The notes: generated by a model from the letters alone, not told the origin. Numbered from the stretch's first letter, positions 33,527 to 43,399 are shown. The stretch: 64,000 bases of DNA from Anaerostipes caccae L1-92 (GCF_014467075.1 NZ_AP023027.1:2669501-2733500), one strand, 5' to 3'. Program-made: numbers and translations.

Positions 33527-34540
33527 TTATAACTTCACTATTTTCTTCTGTACAATTGATTCATTCCCCGCCTTCACAATTTTCACTGCCATTTTTCCGT
33601 CATGGCCGCTGCATTCCACTTCGCTGTCATTTAAAATCGCTTCGACAAAACTTCTGTCTTCCAAAAGGTACGCATCCTTGAACAGATGAGTCCAGCTGTG
33701 CATTGAAGGTCTCTTGAGTTCGTGGGTTTCATTGGCACTTGTAATCTTCTTTTCATGCATATCCCCGATACAGATCACCCCTTTTGTGCCAAGGATCTCG
33801 ACTCTGGCATCGTAGCCATACTGCACATACTGCGCTCCCTCAATGCAGGCGTGCACTCCGTTTTCAAATTCCGCATTCACGATCACGTTGTCATAAAAGT
33901 CCGGATACTGGTCTGCGATTTCTTTATTCCGGAAATTCCCTCCCAATGCATAGACACTCTTTAATTCACTTCCTGCAAACCACCGTACCGTGTCAATGTC
34001 ATGACTGCACACCTCCGCCAGAGGGCCGTTGCTCTTTTCAATGTCATACATCCACTCACGGGGCTTGCTCGGTCCTCTCGTGTGAGATTTCACCAGGACA
34101 ACATCTCCGATTTCTCCCTCTTCGATCATTTTTTTGGCTTCTCTGAAGCTGTCGTCAAACCGCCTCATAAATCCGATCTGGAGCTTTACGCCGTTGTCCA
34201 CTGCGGCCTTGATCATCTCATCACACTCTTCTTCATTCATCGCCATAGGCTTTTCACAGAAAATGTGTTTTCCCTCATTAGCCGCAGCCACCGCGATTTC
34301 TCTGTGATATTTGGTCGGGCAGGCAATGATTACCGCATCAATCTGTTCATCACTGAGCGCTTCCGTATAGTCCTGGTAATAAGTCTCAATTCCAAGCTCC
34401 TCTGCCGCGGCTTTGGCTGCACTGATGTCCGGGTCACAGGTGGCATAAATCTCACCGCCCGGAACACTTCCCGCCATATTTCTTGCATGAATCATCCCTG
34501 CTCTTCCGGAACCGATCAAACACACTTTAACTTTCTTCAT
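33527..34540 (-). CDS. Gfo/Idh/MocA oxidoreductase (inositol-dehydrogenase-like)
   Basis: 337 residues from ATG 34540 with AGAGG 8 nt upstream; a GTG three codons earlier overlaps that site. The Rossmann motif GSGRAGMIHARN and FCEKPMAMN carry the NAD site and family Lys. SHDIDTVRWF supplies the catalytic Asp/His region seen in myo-inositol 2-dehydrogenases. Being between deoC and the PTS gene (13 and 18 nt gaps), it should oxidise the imported polyol or its phosphate. Confidence 0.92.
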   Translation of the reverse strand: MKKVKVCLIGSGRAGMIHARNMAGSVPGGEIYATCDPDISAAKAAAEELGIETYYQDYTEALSDEQIDAVIIACPTKYHREIAVAAANEGKHIFCEKPMAMNEEECDEMIKAAVDNGVKLQIGFMRRFDDSFREAKKMIEEGEIGDVVLVKSHTRGPSKPREWMYDIEKSNGPLAEVCSHDIDTVRWFAGSELKSVYALGGNFRNKEIADQYPDFYDNVIVNAEFENGVHACIEGAQYVQYGYDARVEILGTKGVICIGDMHEKKITSANETHELKRPSMHSWTHLFKDAYLLEDRSFVEAILNDSEVECSGHDGKMAVKIVKAGNESIVQKKIVKL

Positions 34541-34553
34541 TTTGTCCACCTCT

Positions 34554-35231
34554 TCAGTCCTGTTTTTTTAATTCTTCCACAATTTCCACTCCTGCACTTG
34601 TTCCCAGACGCTCTGCTCCCGCTTCAATCATCTGAAGTGCGGTCTTTAAGTCCCTGATTCCCCCGGCAGCCTTGACTTTCACTTCATCACCAACTGTGGT
34701 CTTCATAAGCTTCACATCTTCCGGTGTAGCCCCGCCTGTTCCAAACCCGGTTGATGTCTTAATAAAATCAGGTTTTACTTCTTTTGCTATTTCAGCTACT
34801 TTCACCTTTTCTTCATCGGTCAGATAGCAGTTTTCAAAGATGACCTTGCTGATTACTCCGGCTTTTCGGCACTCTGCCACGATCTCTTCCATCTCTTTTT
34901 TTATGTAATCATAATTTTTGTTCTTTAATTCCGCAATGTTGATGACATAGTCGATCTCGTCTGCGCCTTTTTCGATGGCATCCTTTGTCTCAAATACTTT
35001 ACATTCCAGTGTTGTCTGTCCCAGCGGAAATCCTATGGCTGCCCCTACGTGAACCGGACATCCTTCCAAAAGGCGTTTGCACCGCTCTGTCTGTGCAGGA
35101 TTTATGGCTACCATCTTAAAACCATATTCTCTGGCTTCGCTGCATAATTTTTCGAACATTGCTTCATCGGCAAAGGCTTTGAGATTTGTGTGGTCTACCA
35201 TGCCTGCTATTTGATCTGCACTTAACTTCAT
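34554..35231 (-). CDS. deoC: Deoxyribose-phosphate aldolase (DeoC family)
   Basis: 225 residues from ATG 35231, with GGAGGAG 6 nt upstream; the reading five codons earlier starts inside that site. Class I aldolase signatures: [17 protein letters not shown], and the Schiff-base K158 in DFIKTSTGF, then KAAGGIRD. The known reaction splits deoxyribose-5-phosphate to acetaldehyde and glyceraldehyde-3-phosphate. In this PTS operon it may act on a related keto- or deoxy-sugar phosphate. It is first in the operon. Confidence 0.93.
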   Translation of the reverse strand: MKLSADQIAGMVDHTNLKAFADEAMFEKLCSEAREYGFKMVAINPAQTERCKRLLEGCPVHVGAAIGFPLGQTTLECKVFETKDAIEKGADEIDYVINIAELKNKNYDYIKKEMEEIVAECRKAGVISKVIFENCYLTDEEKVKVAEIAKEVKPDFIKTSTGFGTGGATPEDVKLMKTTVGDEVKVKAAGGIRDLKTALQMIEAGAERLGTSAGVEIVEELKKQD

Positions 35232-35282
35232 TTCTGACTCCTCCATTTTGTTTTCTTTTATTATCTTTTACTTTGTACTTGT

Positions 35283-35311
35283 ATATTATCATATTGACTT
35301 TCATTTTGCAA
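35283..35311 (-). promoter_or_regulatory. Promoter of the deoC-dehydrogenase-PTS operon
   Basis: On the minus strand -35 TTGCAA (35306-35311), 17 bp, -10 TAATAT (35283-35288). TACTTG and CAAGTA flank the core as a 6-bp inverted repeat and might bind the DeoR protein. Confidence 0.65.
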
Positions 35312-35463
35312 GTAAAAATAAAAGAAAATAAAACTTAATAAAGATTGCACAGAAATAAAGACAAAAAAATAAGAACTCTGTGTATGGATATTTCCACAGA
35401 ATTCTGTTCATTCATTGAATGAATCATATTACAACAACAGCACAAATCTGTTTGTTTTCTGTA

Positions 35464-35690
35464 TGCCTAAAATAACTTTTGTTTTTATTTATCAAAAACG
35501 TTTTTTTATTTCAGAGGCAGGTATCATTATTTCAATACAACACTTGTTTTTATTTATCCAAAACGAATCTTATGGGACAAGTGAATCTTATGGGGTATTT
35601 CAATACAACACTTGTTTTTATTTATCGGAATAGAGTTTATAATTCCCTGCGCAATGGCAGATTTCAATACAACACTTGTTTTTATTTATC
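35464..35690 (-). CRISPR. Orphan CRISPR array: 4 repeats, 3 spacers
   Basis: Three identical 30-nt repeats at 35529-35558, 35597-35626 and 35661-35690 (plus-strand ends ATTTCAATAC and TTTATTTATC), plus a degenerate fourth at 35464-35493 that keeps only the last 15 nt intact. The spacers are unique and of 35, 38 and 34 nt. Read on the minus strand the repeat ends ATTGAAAT, like the 5' handle of type I-B/III crRNAs, and the degenerate copy is then at the trailer end as expected. No cas gene lies in the window. Confidence 0.87.
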
Positions 35691-35964
35691 CAACGTTTTT
35701 CCGCCATTCTTTGTTTTCATTATAATCGCCTTTCCGCATAAAATCAACGTTTTCTCAATTTTTTCCCAACCGCCATAAATTTTTCTCTTATCTTTTCCAA
35801 AATAGCTTCCCTCCCTTATTCTATGCGGCTTTCCGGCATTCATCTGCTTTTAGAGATTGGGAAAAATCCTCCTCTTTGAGAGACTTACCCACTTTGTGCA
35901 CTAAATGCGATTTTCCAACCTGCCTGGAGATCTTTCCATTCCATAGCAAGATTTTATCTGATAA
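35691..35964 (-). other. AT-rich probable CRISPR leader and spacer DNA
   Basis: About 270 nt without a credible gene. If the array is read on the minus strand this is its leader side. It is T- and A-rich near the array (35691-35800) as leaders usually are. No clear promoter was fixed. Confidence 0.45.
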
Positions 35965-35965
35965 C

Positions 35966-36000
35966 AAAAAAAGGAGCCATGCAAAACTCTGCACAGCTCC
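35966..36000 (-). terminator. Terminator of nadE
   Basis: On the minus strand GGAGC...TGC pairs with GCA...GCTCC, followed by TTTTTTTG, starting 9 nt after the nadE stop. Confidence 0.88.
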
Positions 36001-36009
36001 AATCCTTAT

Positions 36010-37908
36010 CTATGACTTCTGCCAGATATTCACGCTGGCATCGCTCGGCATTCTCAAATCCCCTCTTGGAGACACTGCTACACTTCCCACCTTCGGCCCG
36101 TCCGGCAGGCAAGAGCGCTTAAACTGCTGGCTGAAGAACCGCCAGTAGAATTTATCCAGCCACTTTTGTATGGTTTCATCGTCGTAATCCCCTGCAAAAG
36201 TAAGTTTTGCCATTCGGTAAAGCTTTGCCTTTGGAAAACCAAATCTCAACATATAATATAGGAAGAAATCATGCAGTTCATACGGCCCCACCAAGTCCTC
36301 TGTCTTCTGCGAGATCACACCGTCCACCGGAGGAAGCAGTTCCGGGCTTACCGGGGTGTCCAGCACATCCATCAGCACATCGGATAACTCTTTATTTTCA
36401 ACCGTCTCTGCATAATACAGTACCAGATAGCGCACCAGAGTCTTCGGCACAGAACAGTTCACCGCATACATGGACATATGGTCTCCGTTATAGGTAGCCC
36501 AGCCAAGAGCAAGCTCTGACATATCGCCGGTCCCGATGACCATGCCGTTATACTTATTGGCGATATCCATGAGGATCTGAGTCCTCTCCCGGGCCTGGGA
36601 ATTTTCATAGGTCACATCGTGGACATCTTCCTCATGTTCAATATCTTTAAAATGCTGTCTGACGGCTTTCTCGATATTAACTTCTTTTAAAGTGGCTCCC
36701 AATTCATGGATCAGGGATACTGCATTCTGGTATGTCCGGTCTGTCGTACCGAAACACGGCATCGTGACGCAAATGATATTTTCCCTTGGAATATCCAGCA
36801 TATCAAAAGCACGCACAGTTACTAAAACTGCAAGGGTAGAGTCCAGTCCTCCGGAAATTCCCACCACCGCATGCGTACAGTTCGTATGTTCCAGACGTTT
36901 TTTCAGTCCCATAGACTGAATCGATAAGATCTCATCACACCGTTTCTCCCGCTCTTCCCTGCTGGACGGCACAAACGGATTCTTTGGAAACTTTCTTGTA
37001 ATCTGGTTTACTTTTACCGGAAGAATAAACGGCACACTACGGTATTCCTCAGAATCTTCCTCGAAAAACGTCGTCATTTTTCTTCTCTCTGCCACAAGGC
37101 GCTTCACGTCCATGTCCGCATAGATAATATCGTTTACAAACCGCTTCGCCTCTGCCAGCACGGTTCCGTTTTCACAGATCAGATGGTGTCCGCTGTAAAC
37201 TACATCCGTTGTGGATTCTCCCTCTCCTGCATTGGCATACACGTAACCCGAAAGCAGTCTTGCAGACTGATTGGACACGAGGGCGCTCCTGTAAACCTCC
37301 TTCGTGGTAGTCTCCACGCTGGCAGACGGATTACAGATAACGGTTGCCCCGGCCAAAGCGTGATGAGTACTCGGCGGAAGAGGAACCCACAGGTCCTCAC
37401 AGATTTCCATGGCAATGGTCAGTTCCGGGATATTTGTGCATTCCAGCAGGATGTTTGCTCCAAACGGAACATACTCCCCGTCCAGCAGAATGTCCTTTAC
37501 CTCTCTTTTTCCTTTTGCAAAATGTCTGGCTTCATAAAACTCTCCGTAATTCGGAAGGTGGATCTTCGGCACCACCCCTAAAATACGTCCGTCAAATAAA
37601 AACACACCGCAGTTATAAAGCTTATGCTCCACAACCAGAGGACAGCCCACGGTGACGACCATGTCCATCCCTTTTGTTTCCTTCTTGATCTCCATGAGTC
37701 CCTTAAGGGATTCCTCCAGCAGAGGGTCCTGCAAAAACAGGTCCCCGCATGTATAGCCGGAAACGGCCAGTTCAGAAAAAACAAGAAGGCTGGCTTCTTC
37801 ATCTCCTGCCTGCCGGATAATCTTTATGATCTCTTTTGTGTTATATTCCGGATCTGCGACTTTCACCTTCGGTGTCGCCGCAGCTACTTTAATAAAACCA
37901 TCTTTCAT
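36010..37908 (-). CDS. nadE: Glutamine-dependent NAD+ synthetase
   Basis: 632 residues, the long two-domain form. The N-terminal nitrilase-type glutaminase has the triad E46, K115 and C170 (FSELAVSG, KIHLPNY, EICEDLW). The C-terminal ATP-pyrophosphatase domain has GISGGLDST near 350 and GTGDMSE. It amidates nicotinic acid adenine dinucleotide, the last step to NAD+, using glutamine. It follows prfA by 2 nt and ends the rpmE-side gene run at a terminator. Confidence 0.96.
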   Translation of the reverse strand: MKDGFIKVAAATPKVKVADPEYNTKEIIKIIRQAGDEEASLLVFSELAVSGYTCGDLFLQDPLLEESLKGLMEIKKETKGMDMVVTVGCPLVVEHKLYNCGVFLFDGRILGVVPKIHLPNYGEFYEARHFAKGKREVKDILLDGEYVPFGANILLECTNIPELTIAMEICEDLWVPLPPSTHHALAGATVICNPSASVETTTKEVYRSALVSNQSARLLSGYVYANAGEGESTTDVVYSGHHLICENGTVLAEAKRFVNDIIYADMDVKRLVAERRKMTTFFEEDSEEYRSVPFILPVKVNQITRKFPKNPFVPSSREEREKRCDEILSIQSMGLKKRLEHTNCTHAVVGISGGLDSTLAVLVTVRAFDMLDIPRENIICVTMPCFGTTDRTYQNAVSLIHELGATLKEVNIEKAVRQHFKDIEHEEDVHDVTYENSQARERTQILMDIANKYNGMVIGTGDMSELALGWATYNGDHMSMYAVNCSVPKTLVRYLVLYYAETVENKELSDVLMDVLDTPVSPELLPPVDGVISQKTEDLVGPYELHDFFLYYMLRFGFPKAKLYRMAKLTFAGDYDDETIQKWLDKFYWRFFSQQFKRSCLPDGPKVGSVAVSPRGDLRMPSDASVNIWQKS

Positions 37909-37910
37909 AT

Positions 37911-38984
37911 CTACTCTTCTTCCATATTACTTAATTTGGCTGCCTGATCCGCAGCGGTTAAACTGTCGATGAGCTCATCCAGATCTCCGTTCATGACAGA
38001 ATCTAATTTGTGGAGGGTCAGCTTGATCCTGTGATCTGTCACACGGCCCTGAGGATAATTGTAGGTTCTGATCTTCTCGGAACGGTCCCCGGTTCCCACC
38101 TGGCTCTTTCTCTTTTCTGCCTCTGCGTCATGGGCTTTCTGCTGCTCCAGCTCATACAGACGGGAGCGCAGCACCTTCAATGCCTTGTCCTTATTCTTAA
38201 GCTGTGACTTTTCATCCTGGCAGGATACAACGATTCCGGTCGGCAGATGAGTCAGCCGCACAGCTGAATCTGTCGTATTGACACACTGTCCTCCGTTTCC
38301 GGATGCACGGAATACGTCAAACTTACAGTCATTTAAATCTACTTCCACTTCCACATCCTCCACTTCCGGCATAATAGCAACCGTAATAGTGGACGTATGA
38401 ATCCTTCCGCCGGACTCGGTGGCCGGGATTCTCTGCACACGGTGCACTCCGCTTTCATATTTAAATCTGGAATAGGCACCCTGGCCTGAGATCATGAAAA
38501 CAAGCTCTTTAAAACCTCCGATCCCGCTTTCATTAAAACTCAGTGTCTCCACCTTCCAGCGGCGTCCTTCCGCATAACTCCGGTACATGCGGGCCACGTC
38601 TGCCGCAAACAGGGCAGCTTCGTCCCCGCCGGCTCCGGCGCGTATTTCCACGATGATGTTCTTGTCGTCATTTGGATCTTTTGGAATCAGAAGAATCTTT
38701 AATTCCTCTTCCAGCCGCTCTACATTCGCTTTGGACTCGGAAAGTTCCTCTTTGGCGAGTTCCTTCATCTCCTCATCGGATTCCTCTTCGAGAAGTTCCA
38801 GACTTTCCTCAATGTTCTGCTTTTCCTGTACATACTCCTTATACTTTTCTACGATAGGTGCCAGATCGCTCTGCTCCTTCATCAAATCCCTGAACCGGTT
38901 CTGGTCTCCGGCCACATCCGGATCGTTGAGCTGCTGGAGTACGGTATCCATTCTCTCTACTAAACTTTCTAACTTATCAAACAT
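37911..38984 (-). CDS. prfA: Peptide chain release factor 1
   Basis: 357 residues. GGQ (231-233, in [10 protein letters not shown]) is the peptidyl-tRNA hydrolysis motif, and PAT (187-189) is the tripeptide that reads UAA/UAG. An internal frameshift as in RF2 is absent. The gene for its methyltransferase PrmC lies immediately upstream. AAAGGAG precedes ATG. Confidence 0.97.
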   Translation of the reverse strand: MFDKLESLVERMDTVLQQLNDPDVAGDQNRFRDLMKEQSDLAPIVEKYKEYVQEKQNIEESLELLEEESDEEMKELAKEELSESKANVERLEEELKILLIPKDPNDDKNIIVEIRAGAGGDEAALFAADVARMYRSYAEGRRWKVETLSFNESGIGGFKELVFMISGQGAYSRFKYESGVHRVQRIPATESGGRIHTSTITVAIMPEVEDVEVEVDLNDCKFDVFRASGNGGQCVNTTDSAVRLTHLPTGIVVSCQDEKSQLKNKDKALKVLRSRLYELEQQKAHDAEAEKRKSQVGTGDRSEKIRTYNYPQGRVTDHRIKLTLHKLDSVMNGDLDELIDSLTAADQAAKLSNMEEE

Positions 38985-38995
38985 CTTCTTCTCCT

Positions 38996-39832
38996 TTATG
39001 CCAGCGTTCCGATGACCATCCGGTCAAGTCCCGCCAAGTCTTTCTTTATCTCCACAGAGGAAAATCCTGCTTCCTCCATCATCGTTTTTACCGCCGCTCC
39101 CTGGTCATAACCGATCTCAAATACGAGGGTGCCTCCGGCGTTCAAATGCTTCGGGGCCGTCCCTGCAAGCTTTCGGTAAAAATACAGCCCGTCCTCTCTT
39201 CCGTCAAGAGCAAGCATGGGCTCGTGGTCTTTTACTTCCGGCATCAGTTCCATACAGTCTTTTGTAGGAATATACGGAGGATTGGAAATGATCAGGTCAA
39301 AACAACCGTCCACCCCGGAAAAGAGGTCACTCTTTTTAAATTTTACCATAGGAGCCAGCCTTCTTCCATTCTCTTTTGCAATTTTCAGGGCCTTTTCATC
39401 AATATCTGTACCGATGCAGACGTCCGGCTTCAGCATAAGACAAAGGCTGATGGCAATACACCCGGAGCCTGTACAGACATCCAGGATGCTTTCATGGGGA
39501 TAGTTTCCTTCCACAACCGCCTCGATGACACTTTCCGTATCCTGCCTTGGTATGAGCACATCCGGGGTCACCCGAAATGTATATCCCATAAAATCCTGAG
39601 TCCCGATCAGGTATTGGAGAGGAATCCTCTCGCTGATCCGTCGGTCCAGCAAAGCCTTGTACTGCTCTAATTCTTCCCCTTCTTCCACCGGCGTAGTCAT
39701 AGAAAATAAGTATTCTTCCCGGCTTAAAGAAAAGCAATGGGAAAACAGATACCAGGCTTCCCCATCCGGGTTATCGATCCCCGCTTCCCGGAGCATTTCC
39801 GCCCCGTATGTGACCCAAATCTTCCTATTCAC
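38996..39832 (-). CDS. prmC: Release factor glutamine methyltransferase
   Basis: 278 residues from GTG 39832, chosen because AAAGGAAG lies 4 nt upstream and the start overlaps the DUF1385 stop by 8 nt. The SAM motif DVCTGSGC (about 118-125) and NPPY (N184) are those of N5-glutamine methyltransferases. It methylates the Gln of the GGQ motif in release factors, and prfA is the next gene. Confidence 0.96.
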   Translation of the reverse strand: MNRKIWVTYGAEMLREAGIDNPDGEAWYLFSHCFSLSREEYLFSMTTPVEEGEELEQYKALLDRRISERIPLQYLIGTQDFMGYTFRVTPDVLIPRQDTESVIEAVVEGNYPHESILDVCTGSGCIAISLCLMLKPDVCIGTDIDEKALKIAKENGRRLAPMVKFKKSDLFSGVDGCFDLIISNPPYIPTKDCMELMPEVKDHEPMLALDGREDGLYFYRKLAGTAPKHLNAGGTLVFEIGYDQGAAVKTMMEEAGFSSVEIKKDLAGLDRMVIGTLA

Positions 39833-40757
39833 GGTTCTTCCTTTCTTTCTCCAGATATGTTTTCCAGTCAAAAACACCCTCCACTGACCGGATTGCCACT
39901 TCGATCATGCTCTCATCCGGCTCTTTCGTCGTTAAAAGCTGAAGACACAGCCCCGGCTTGCTGAGCGCCGTGATGACCGGATTGTCTGAATTTCCGGCGA
40001 GCCGGATAAACTCATAGGATACCCCTGCGATCACCGGGACCAGCAGAAGTCTCAATGCAACTTTCAGCCACACCGTGTCCACACGGATAAAAAAGAAAAA
40101 TATAATGCTTATGATCATGACAAAAAACAGGAAACTCGTACCGCACCGCTTGTGCAGCCTGGAATATTTCATTACATTTTCCGGCGTGAGATCCTCCCCT
40201 GCCTCCAGGCAGTTGATCGTTTTGTGCTCGGCTCCGTGGTACATGAAGACCCGTTTGATGTCGTTCATTCTGGATATGAGAATGATATATCCTAAAAAAA
40301 TACCCACTCGGATCAGACCCTCCAGCAGCAGAACAGCCGGACGGCTCATGCCGAACCCTTCAAATATGTTGGAGAGGAAATAAGGCAGCACCATGAACAG
40401 TCCGATGGCAATGGCAAATGACAACACCACGATTCCGCCCATGAGGACCCCTTCCCATTTCTCAGAGAAATGACGGTTCAGCCACTGTTCCAGCCGGGAC
40501 GGCTCCTCTTCCCCGTCTTCTATGAAGTCAGCCGAATAAGTGAGTGTTTTCATGCCGACCACCATAGACTCCGCAAAATTTACGACTCCCCGCAGGACCG
40601 GGAGCTTCAGAACAGGATATCGATCGGATATGCTCGTATACCGTTCGGTCTTCGTCTCGATCTCCCCGTCCGGTTTTCTCACGGAAACTGCATAGCGGTC
40701 CTCATTTTTCATCATGACGCCTTCCATGACCGCCTGTCCGCCAATCCTTACTTTCAT
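39825..40757 (-). CDS. DUF1385 membrane protein
   Basis: 310 residues. The N-terminal signature GGQAVMEGVMMKNEDRYAVSVR, then about four to five membrane helices (roughly 100-250), YHGAEHKTINCLEAGEDLTPENV and HKRCGTSF mark DUF1385. The family commonly sits between rpmE and prmC/prfA in Firmicutes, as here; its role is unknown. GGAAGGACGGG precedes ATG. Confidence 0.93.
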   Translation of the reverse strand: MKVRIGGQAVMEGVMMKNEDRYAVSVRKPDGEIETKTERYTSISDRYPVLKLPVLRGVVNFAESMVVGMKTLTYSADFIEDGEEEPSRLEQWLNRHFSEKWEGVLMGGIVVLSFAIAIGLFMVLPYFLSNIFEGFGMSRPAVLLLEGLIRVGIFLGYIILISRMNDIKRVFMYHGAEHKTINCLEAGEDLTPENVMKYSRLHKRCGTSFLFFVMIISIIFFFFIRVDTVWLKVALRLLLVPVIAGVSYEFIRLAGNSDNPVITALSKPGLCLQLLTTKEPDESMIEVAIRSVEGVFDWKTYLEKERKNRE

Positions 40758-40796
40758 ATAGTGCCCGTCCTTCCTTTTAAATAGCTATACAACAAA

Positions 40797-40826
40797 ATAG
40801 GCTGAGATTTCGCAACCTCAACCTAT
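40797..40826 (-). terminator. Terminator after rpmE
   Basis: On the minus strand ATAGGTTGAG pairs with CTCAGCCTAT (one G-U) and TTTTGTTG follows. Transcription of DUF1385-prmC-prfA-nadE then needs readthrough or a promoter in the remaining gap of about 30 nt. Confidence 0.8.
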
Positions 40827-40839
40827 CATTTCATGTTTT

Positions 40840-41040
40840 CTACTTAGTACCATACTTACGATTGAACTTGTCAATACGTCCGCGAGCTTGAGTAGCTTTC
40901 TGTTGTCCAGTGTAAAAAGAATGACACTTAGAACAGATCTCAACGTGGATATCTTCCTTTGTAGATCCTGTTACAAATTCGTTACCGCAGTTGCAGACTA
41001 CTTTTGCCTGATGGTATTCTGGATGGATTCCTTCGCGCAT
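40840..41040 (-). CDS. rpmE: 50S ribosomal protein L31 (zinc form)
   Basis: 66 residues. Begins [10 protein letters not shown] and keeps the four zinc-ligand cysteines C16, C18, C36 and C39, the C+ type used when zinc is plentiful. It bridges the ribosomal subunits. AGAGGTG precedes ATG, and a strong promoter lies upstream. Confidence 0.98.
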   Translation of the reverse strand: MREGIHPEYHQAKVVCNCGNEFVTGSTKEDIHVEICSKCHSFYTGQQKATQARGRIDKFNRKYGTK

Positions 41041-41108
41041 GTTTCTTCACCTCTTTGATCTTAGTTTATCTTAAACATTCCTTTTGTTTATTCTTAAACA
41101 GCTTTCTC

Positions 41109-41137
41109 ATTATATCACAGCATCTTCTACAATGCAA
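41109..41137 (-). promoter_or_regulatory. rpmE promoter
   Basis: On the minus strand -35 TTGCAT (41132-41137), 17 bp, and extended -10 TGATATAAT (core 41109-41114). It lies 70-100 nt upstream of the rpmE ATG. Confidence 0.82.
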
Positions 41138-41149
41138 ATACTTTTTCTC

Positions 41150-42493
41150 TTATTTTCTCAGCAGAGATTTCTTCGCAAACTCAATAAATTCCTTATTATT
41201 TTTAGAACGTTTGAACATATTCAGTGTCTGCTCGAAAAATTCGTCTGAACGGCTTCCGGACAGTTCTTTGTGCAGTGCGGTGACCACAGACTGTTCATCT
41301 TTGGAAAGCAGCAGATCATCTCTTCTCGTACCGGATTTGGCGATATCCACCGCAGGGAAGATCCTGCGCTCGGACAGATGGCGGCTCAGTACAAGCTCCA
41401 TGTTTCCGGTTCCCTTAAACTCCTCGAAGATGACATCGTCCATCTTGCTTCCCGTCTCTACCAGCGCTGTCGCAAGGATCGTGAGACTTCCGCCTTCCCT
41501 CATATTTCTGGCAGCTCCAAAAAATCTTTTTGGCATGTGGAGTGCTGCCGGATCAAGCCCTCCTGTGAGCGTCCTTCCGCTCGGAGGCACGGTGAGGTTG
41601 TACGCCCTGGCAAGTCTTGTGATACTGTCCAAGAGGATCACTACGTCCTCTTTATGTTCTACCAGGCGCTTTGCTCTCTCAAGCACCATTTCCGACACTC
41701 TCTTGTGATGATCAGGAAGCTCATCAAACGTAGAATAGATGACCTCCACGTTCTGTCCCTCCACAGATTCTTTAAAATCCGTCACTTCCTCGGGTCTCTC
41801 GTCAATGAGCAGTACGATCAGCTTGATGTCTTTATAATTTTGGCTGATGCTCTGAGCCATCTGCTTTAACAGCGTCGTCTTTCCTGTTTTGGGCGGTGAT
41901 ACGATCATACCCCTCTGCCCTTTTCCCACAGGAGAGAGCAGATCCACCATGCGCATCGGAATCGTCGCCCGCTCGGTCTCCAGCCTGAGCCTCTGGTTCG
42001 GAAAGATCGGCGTGAGGTCTTCAAAATGCTTTCTCCTGGCTGCCGCCTCGGGGCGATATCCGTTTACGGACTCTACAAACAGCAGGGCTCCGAACTTTTC
42101 ACTCTGGCTTTTTACGCGGATGGCACCGTTTAAGATATCTCCGGACTTTAAGTTAAACCTCCGGATCTGGGTCGGTGATACATAGATATCATTCTCTCCG
42201 GGGAGATAATTCTCACAGCGGATAAATCCATAACCGTCCGGCAGGACTTCCAGTATACCATTGGCTTTCCTGCCGCTGTCCAGGCTTTTTATATCCCTGG
42301 GCACACGGTCTGTCCTGACGTCTTTTGTCTGCTCTGCTTTCGTCTCCTGTTCCGGCTCACTCTGTTTATGTTCATTGTCATTATTTTTTAAATATTCGAT
42401 CAGCTCCTGCTTTTTCAGACTGCTGATACCTTTCAGATTCTTTTCCTTTGCCGCCTTTCGAAGTTCGAGCAAAGACATAGATTCATATACCAT
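41150..42493 (-). CDS. rho: Transcription termination factor Rho
   Basis: 447 residues from ATG 42493 with AAAGGAG 8 nt upstream. The N-terminal SAP-like part (MSLLELRKAAKEKNL) leads to an S1-like RNA-binding domain (GYGFIR, DIYVSPTQIRRF), then the hexameric ATPase with Walker A PPKTGKTT, DERPEEVTDF, and the Q/R-loop region DSITRLARAYN. It ends untranslated transcripts. It follows sigF with a 171-nt gap. Confidence 0.97.
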   Translation of the reverse strand: MVYESMSLLELRKAAKEKNLKGISSLKKQELIEYLKNNDNEHKQSEPEQETKAEQTKDVRTDRVPRDIKSLDSGRKANGILEVLPDGYGFIRCENYLPGENDIYVSPTQIRRFNLKSGDILNGAIRVKSQSEKFGALLFVESVNGYRPEAAARRKHFEDLTPIFPNQRLRLETERATIPMRMVDLLSPVGKGQRGMIVSPPKTGKTTLLKQMAQSISQNYKDIKLIVLLIDERPEEVTDFKESVEGQNVEVIYSTFDELPDHHKRVSEMVLERAKRLVEHKEDVVILLDSITRLARAYNLTVPPSGRTLTGGLDPAALHMPKRFFGAARNMREGGSLTILATALVETGSKMDDVIFEEFKGTGNMELVLSRHLSERRIFPAVDIAKSGTRRDDLLLSKDEQSVVTALHKELSGSRSDEFFEQTLNMFKRSKNNKEFIEFAKKSLLRK

Positions 42494-42623
42494 AGAATAT
42501 TCTCCTTTGTTTAAATACATAAGATGTTTCTTGTTTTGATTCGATTTGCAATATTCAGTGCGGGTAAATGGATGATGTATCCGATGACCTGTAATCTGAC
42601 CGATCTTTACAGAATTGTAATCG

Positions 42624-42645
42624 TAAGAGGGAAATTTCCCTCTTA
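42624..42645. promoter_or_regulatory. Perfect palindrome between sigF and rho
   Basis: TAAGAGGGAAA and its exact complement join without a loop. It lies 20 nt after the sigF stop. It is probably a weak terminator for sigF or a leader hairpin; a T-run is lacking. Confidence 0.5.
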
Positions 42646-42664
42646 GATTATACTACCACAATTT

Positions 42665-43390
42665 TCAACTATGTCCAAGAATTTGTTTTCTCATGCGGAG
42701 CAATATTTTCTTTTCCATCCTTGAAACCTGTACCTGGGAAATCGAAAGTTTTTTTGCGATTTCCTGCTGTGTCTTCCCATGGAAGTACCGCATAGTGATC
42801 AATTCTCTCTCATCTCCGGACAGTGTATCCATGAGTTCTTCCAGCATCACATGGTTGATGACAGTATCTGACTCATTTTCCTCGCCTGGCAGTTTATCTA
42901 CCAAAAGCACCTGGCTGTCGTCGCTTTGATAGCTTGGCTGATAAATAGATTCCACATCTTTGTTTGCCTCCAGTGCGACGACAATCTCATCTCTGGCAAT
43001 CTTTGTCTCCCTGGAGAGTTCGTCTATCGTTGCTTCCCTGTTGTACTTCATGGCAAAAGCCTCTCCTGCCTGCCGGACCTGGTAGGCGATCTCCTTCAGG
43101 GAACGGCTGACCTTGATCATCCCGTCATCCCTTAAAAACCGTTTAATCTCCCCGGTGATCATCGGCACCGCATAAGTAGAAAATTTTACATCATAGGAGA
43201 GGTCAAACTTGTCCACGGCCTTTAAAAGTCCGATGCTCCCAATCTGAAACAGATCTTCGGGCTCGTGTCCCCGCCCTGTAAAACGCTTTACCACACTCCA
43301 GATCAGCCCCATGTTGTCAAGCACGATCTTCTCTCTCGCATCCTGATCTCCTTCTTTCGTAAGCTTTAATAATTCTCTTGTCTCGTCCAT
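42665..43390 (-). CDS. sigF: Sporulation sigma factor F
   Basis: 241 residues. Region 2 has DLFQIGSIGLLKAVDKFD and FSTYAVPMITGEIKRFLRDDG, and region 4 has ISQVQVSRMEKKIL. These are typical of SpoIIAC. Sigma-F directs the first forespore-specific transcription after asymmetric division and is held inactive by SpoIIAB. It is third in the spoIIA operon, 9 nt after spoIIAB; its own ribosome site is weak, so coupling is likely. Confidence 0.97.
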   Translation of the reverse strand: MDETRELLKLTKEGDQDAREKIVLDNMGLIWSVVKRFTGRGHEPEDLFQIGSIGLLKAVDKFDLSYDVKFSTYAVPMITGEIKRFLRDDGMIKVSRSLKEIAYQVRQAGEAFAMKYNREATIDELSRETKIARDEIVVALEANKDVESIYQPSYQSDDSQVLLVDKLPGEENESDTVINHVMLEELMDTLSGDERELITMRYFHGKTQQEIAKKLSISQVQVSRMEKKILLRMRKQILGHS

Positions 43391-43399
43391 ATAAAAGGC

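Noticed and set aside
35415..35778. Two open frames on the plus strand, 72 and 99 codons
   Set aside because: They are reads through the CRISPR repeats and show the repeat as a repeated peptide; the 30-nt unit and unique spacers explain them better.
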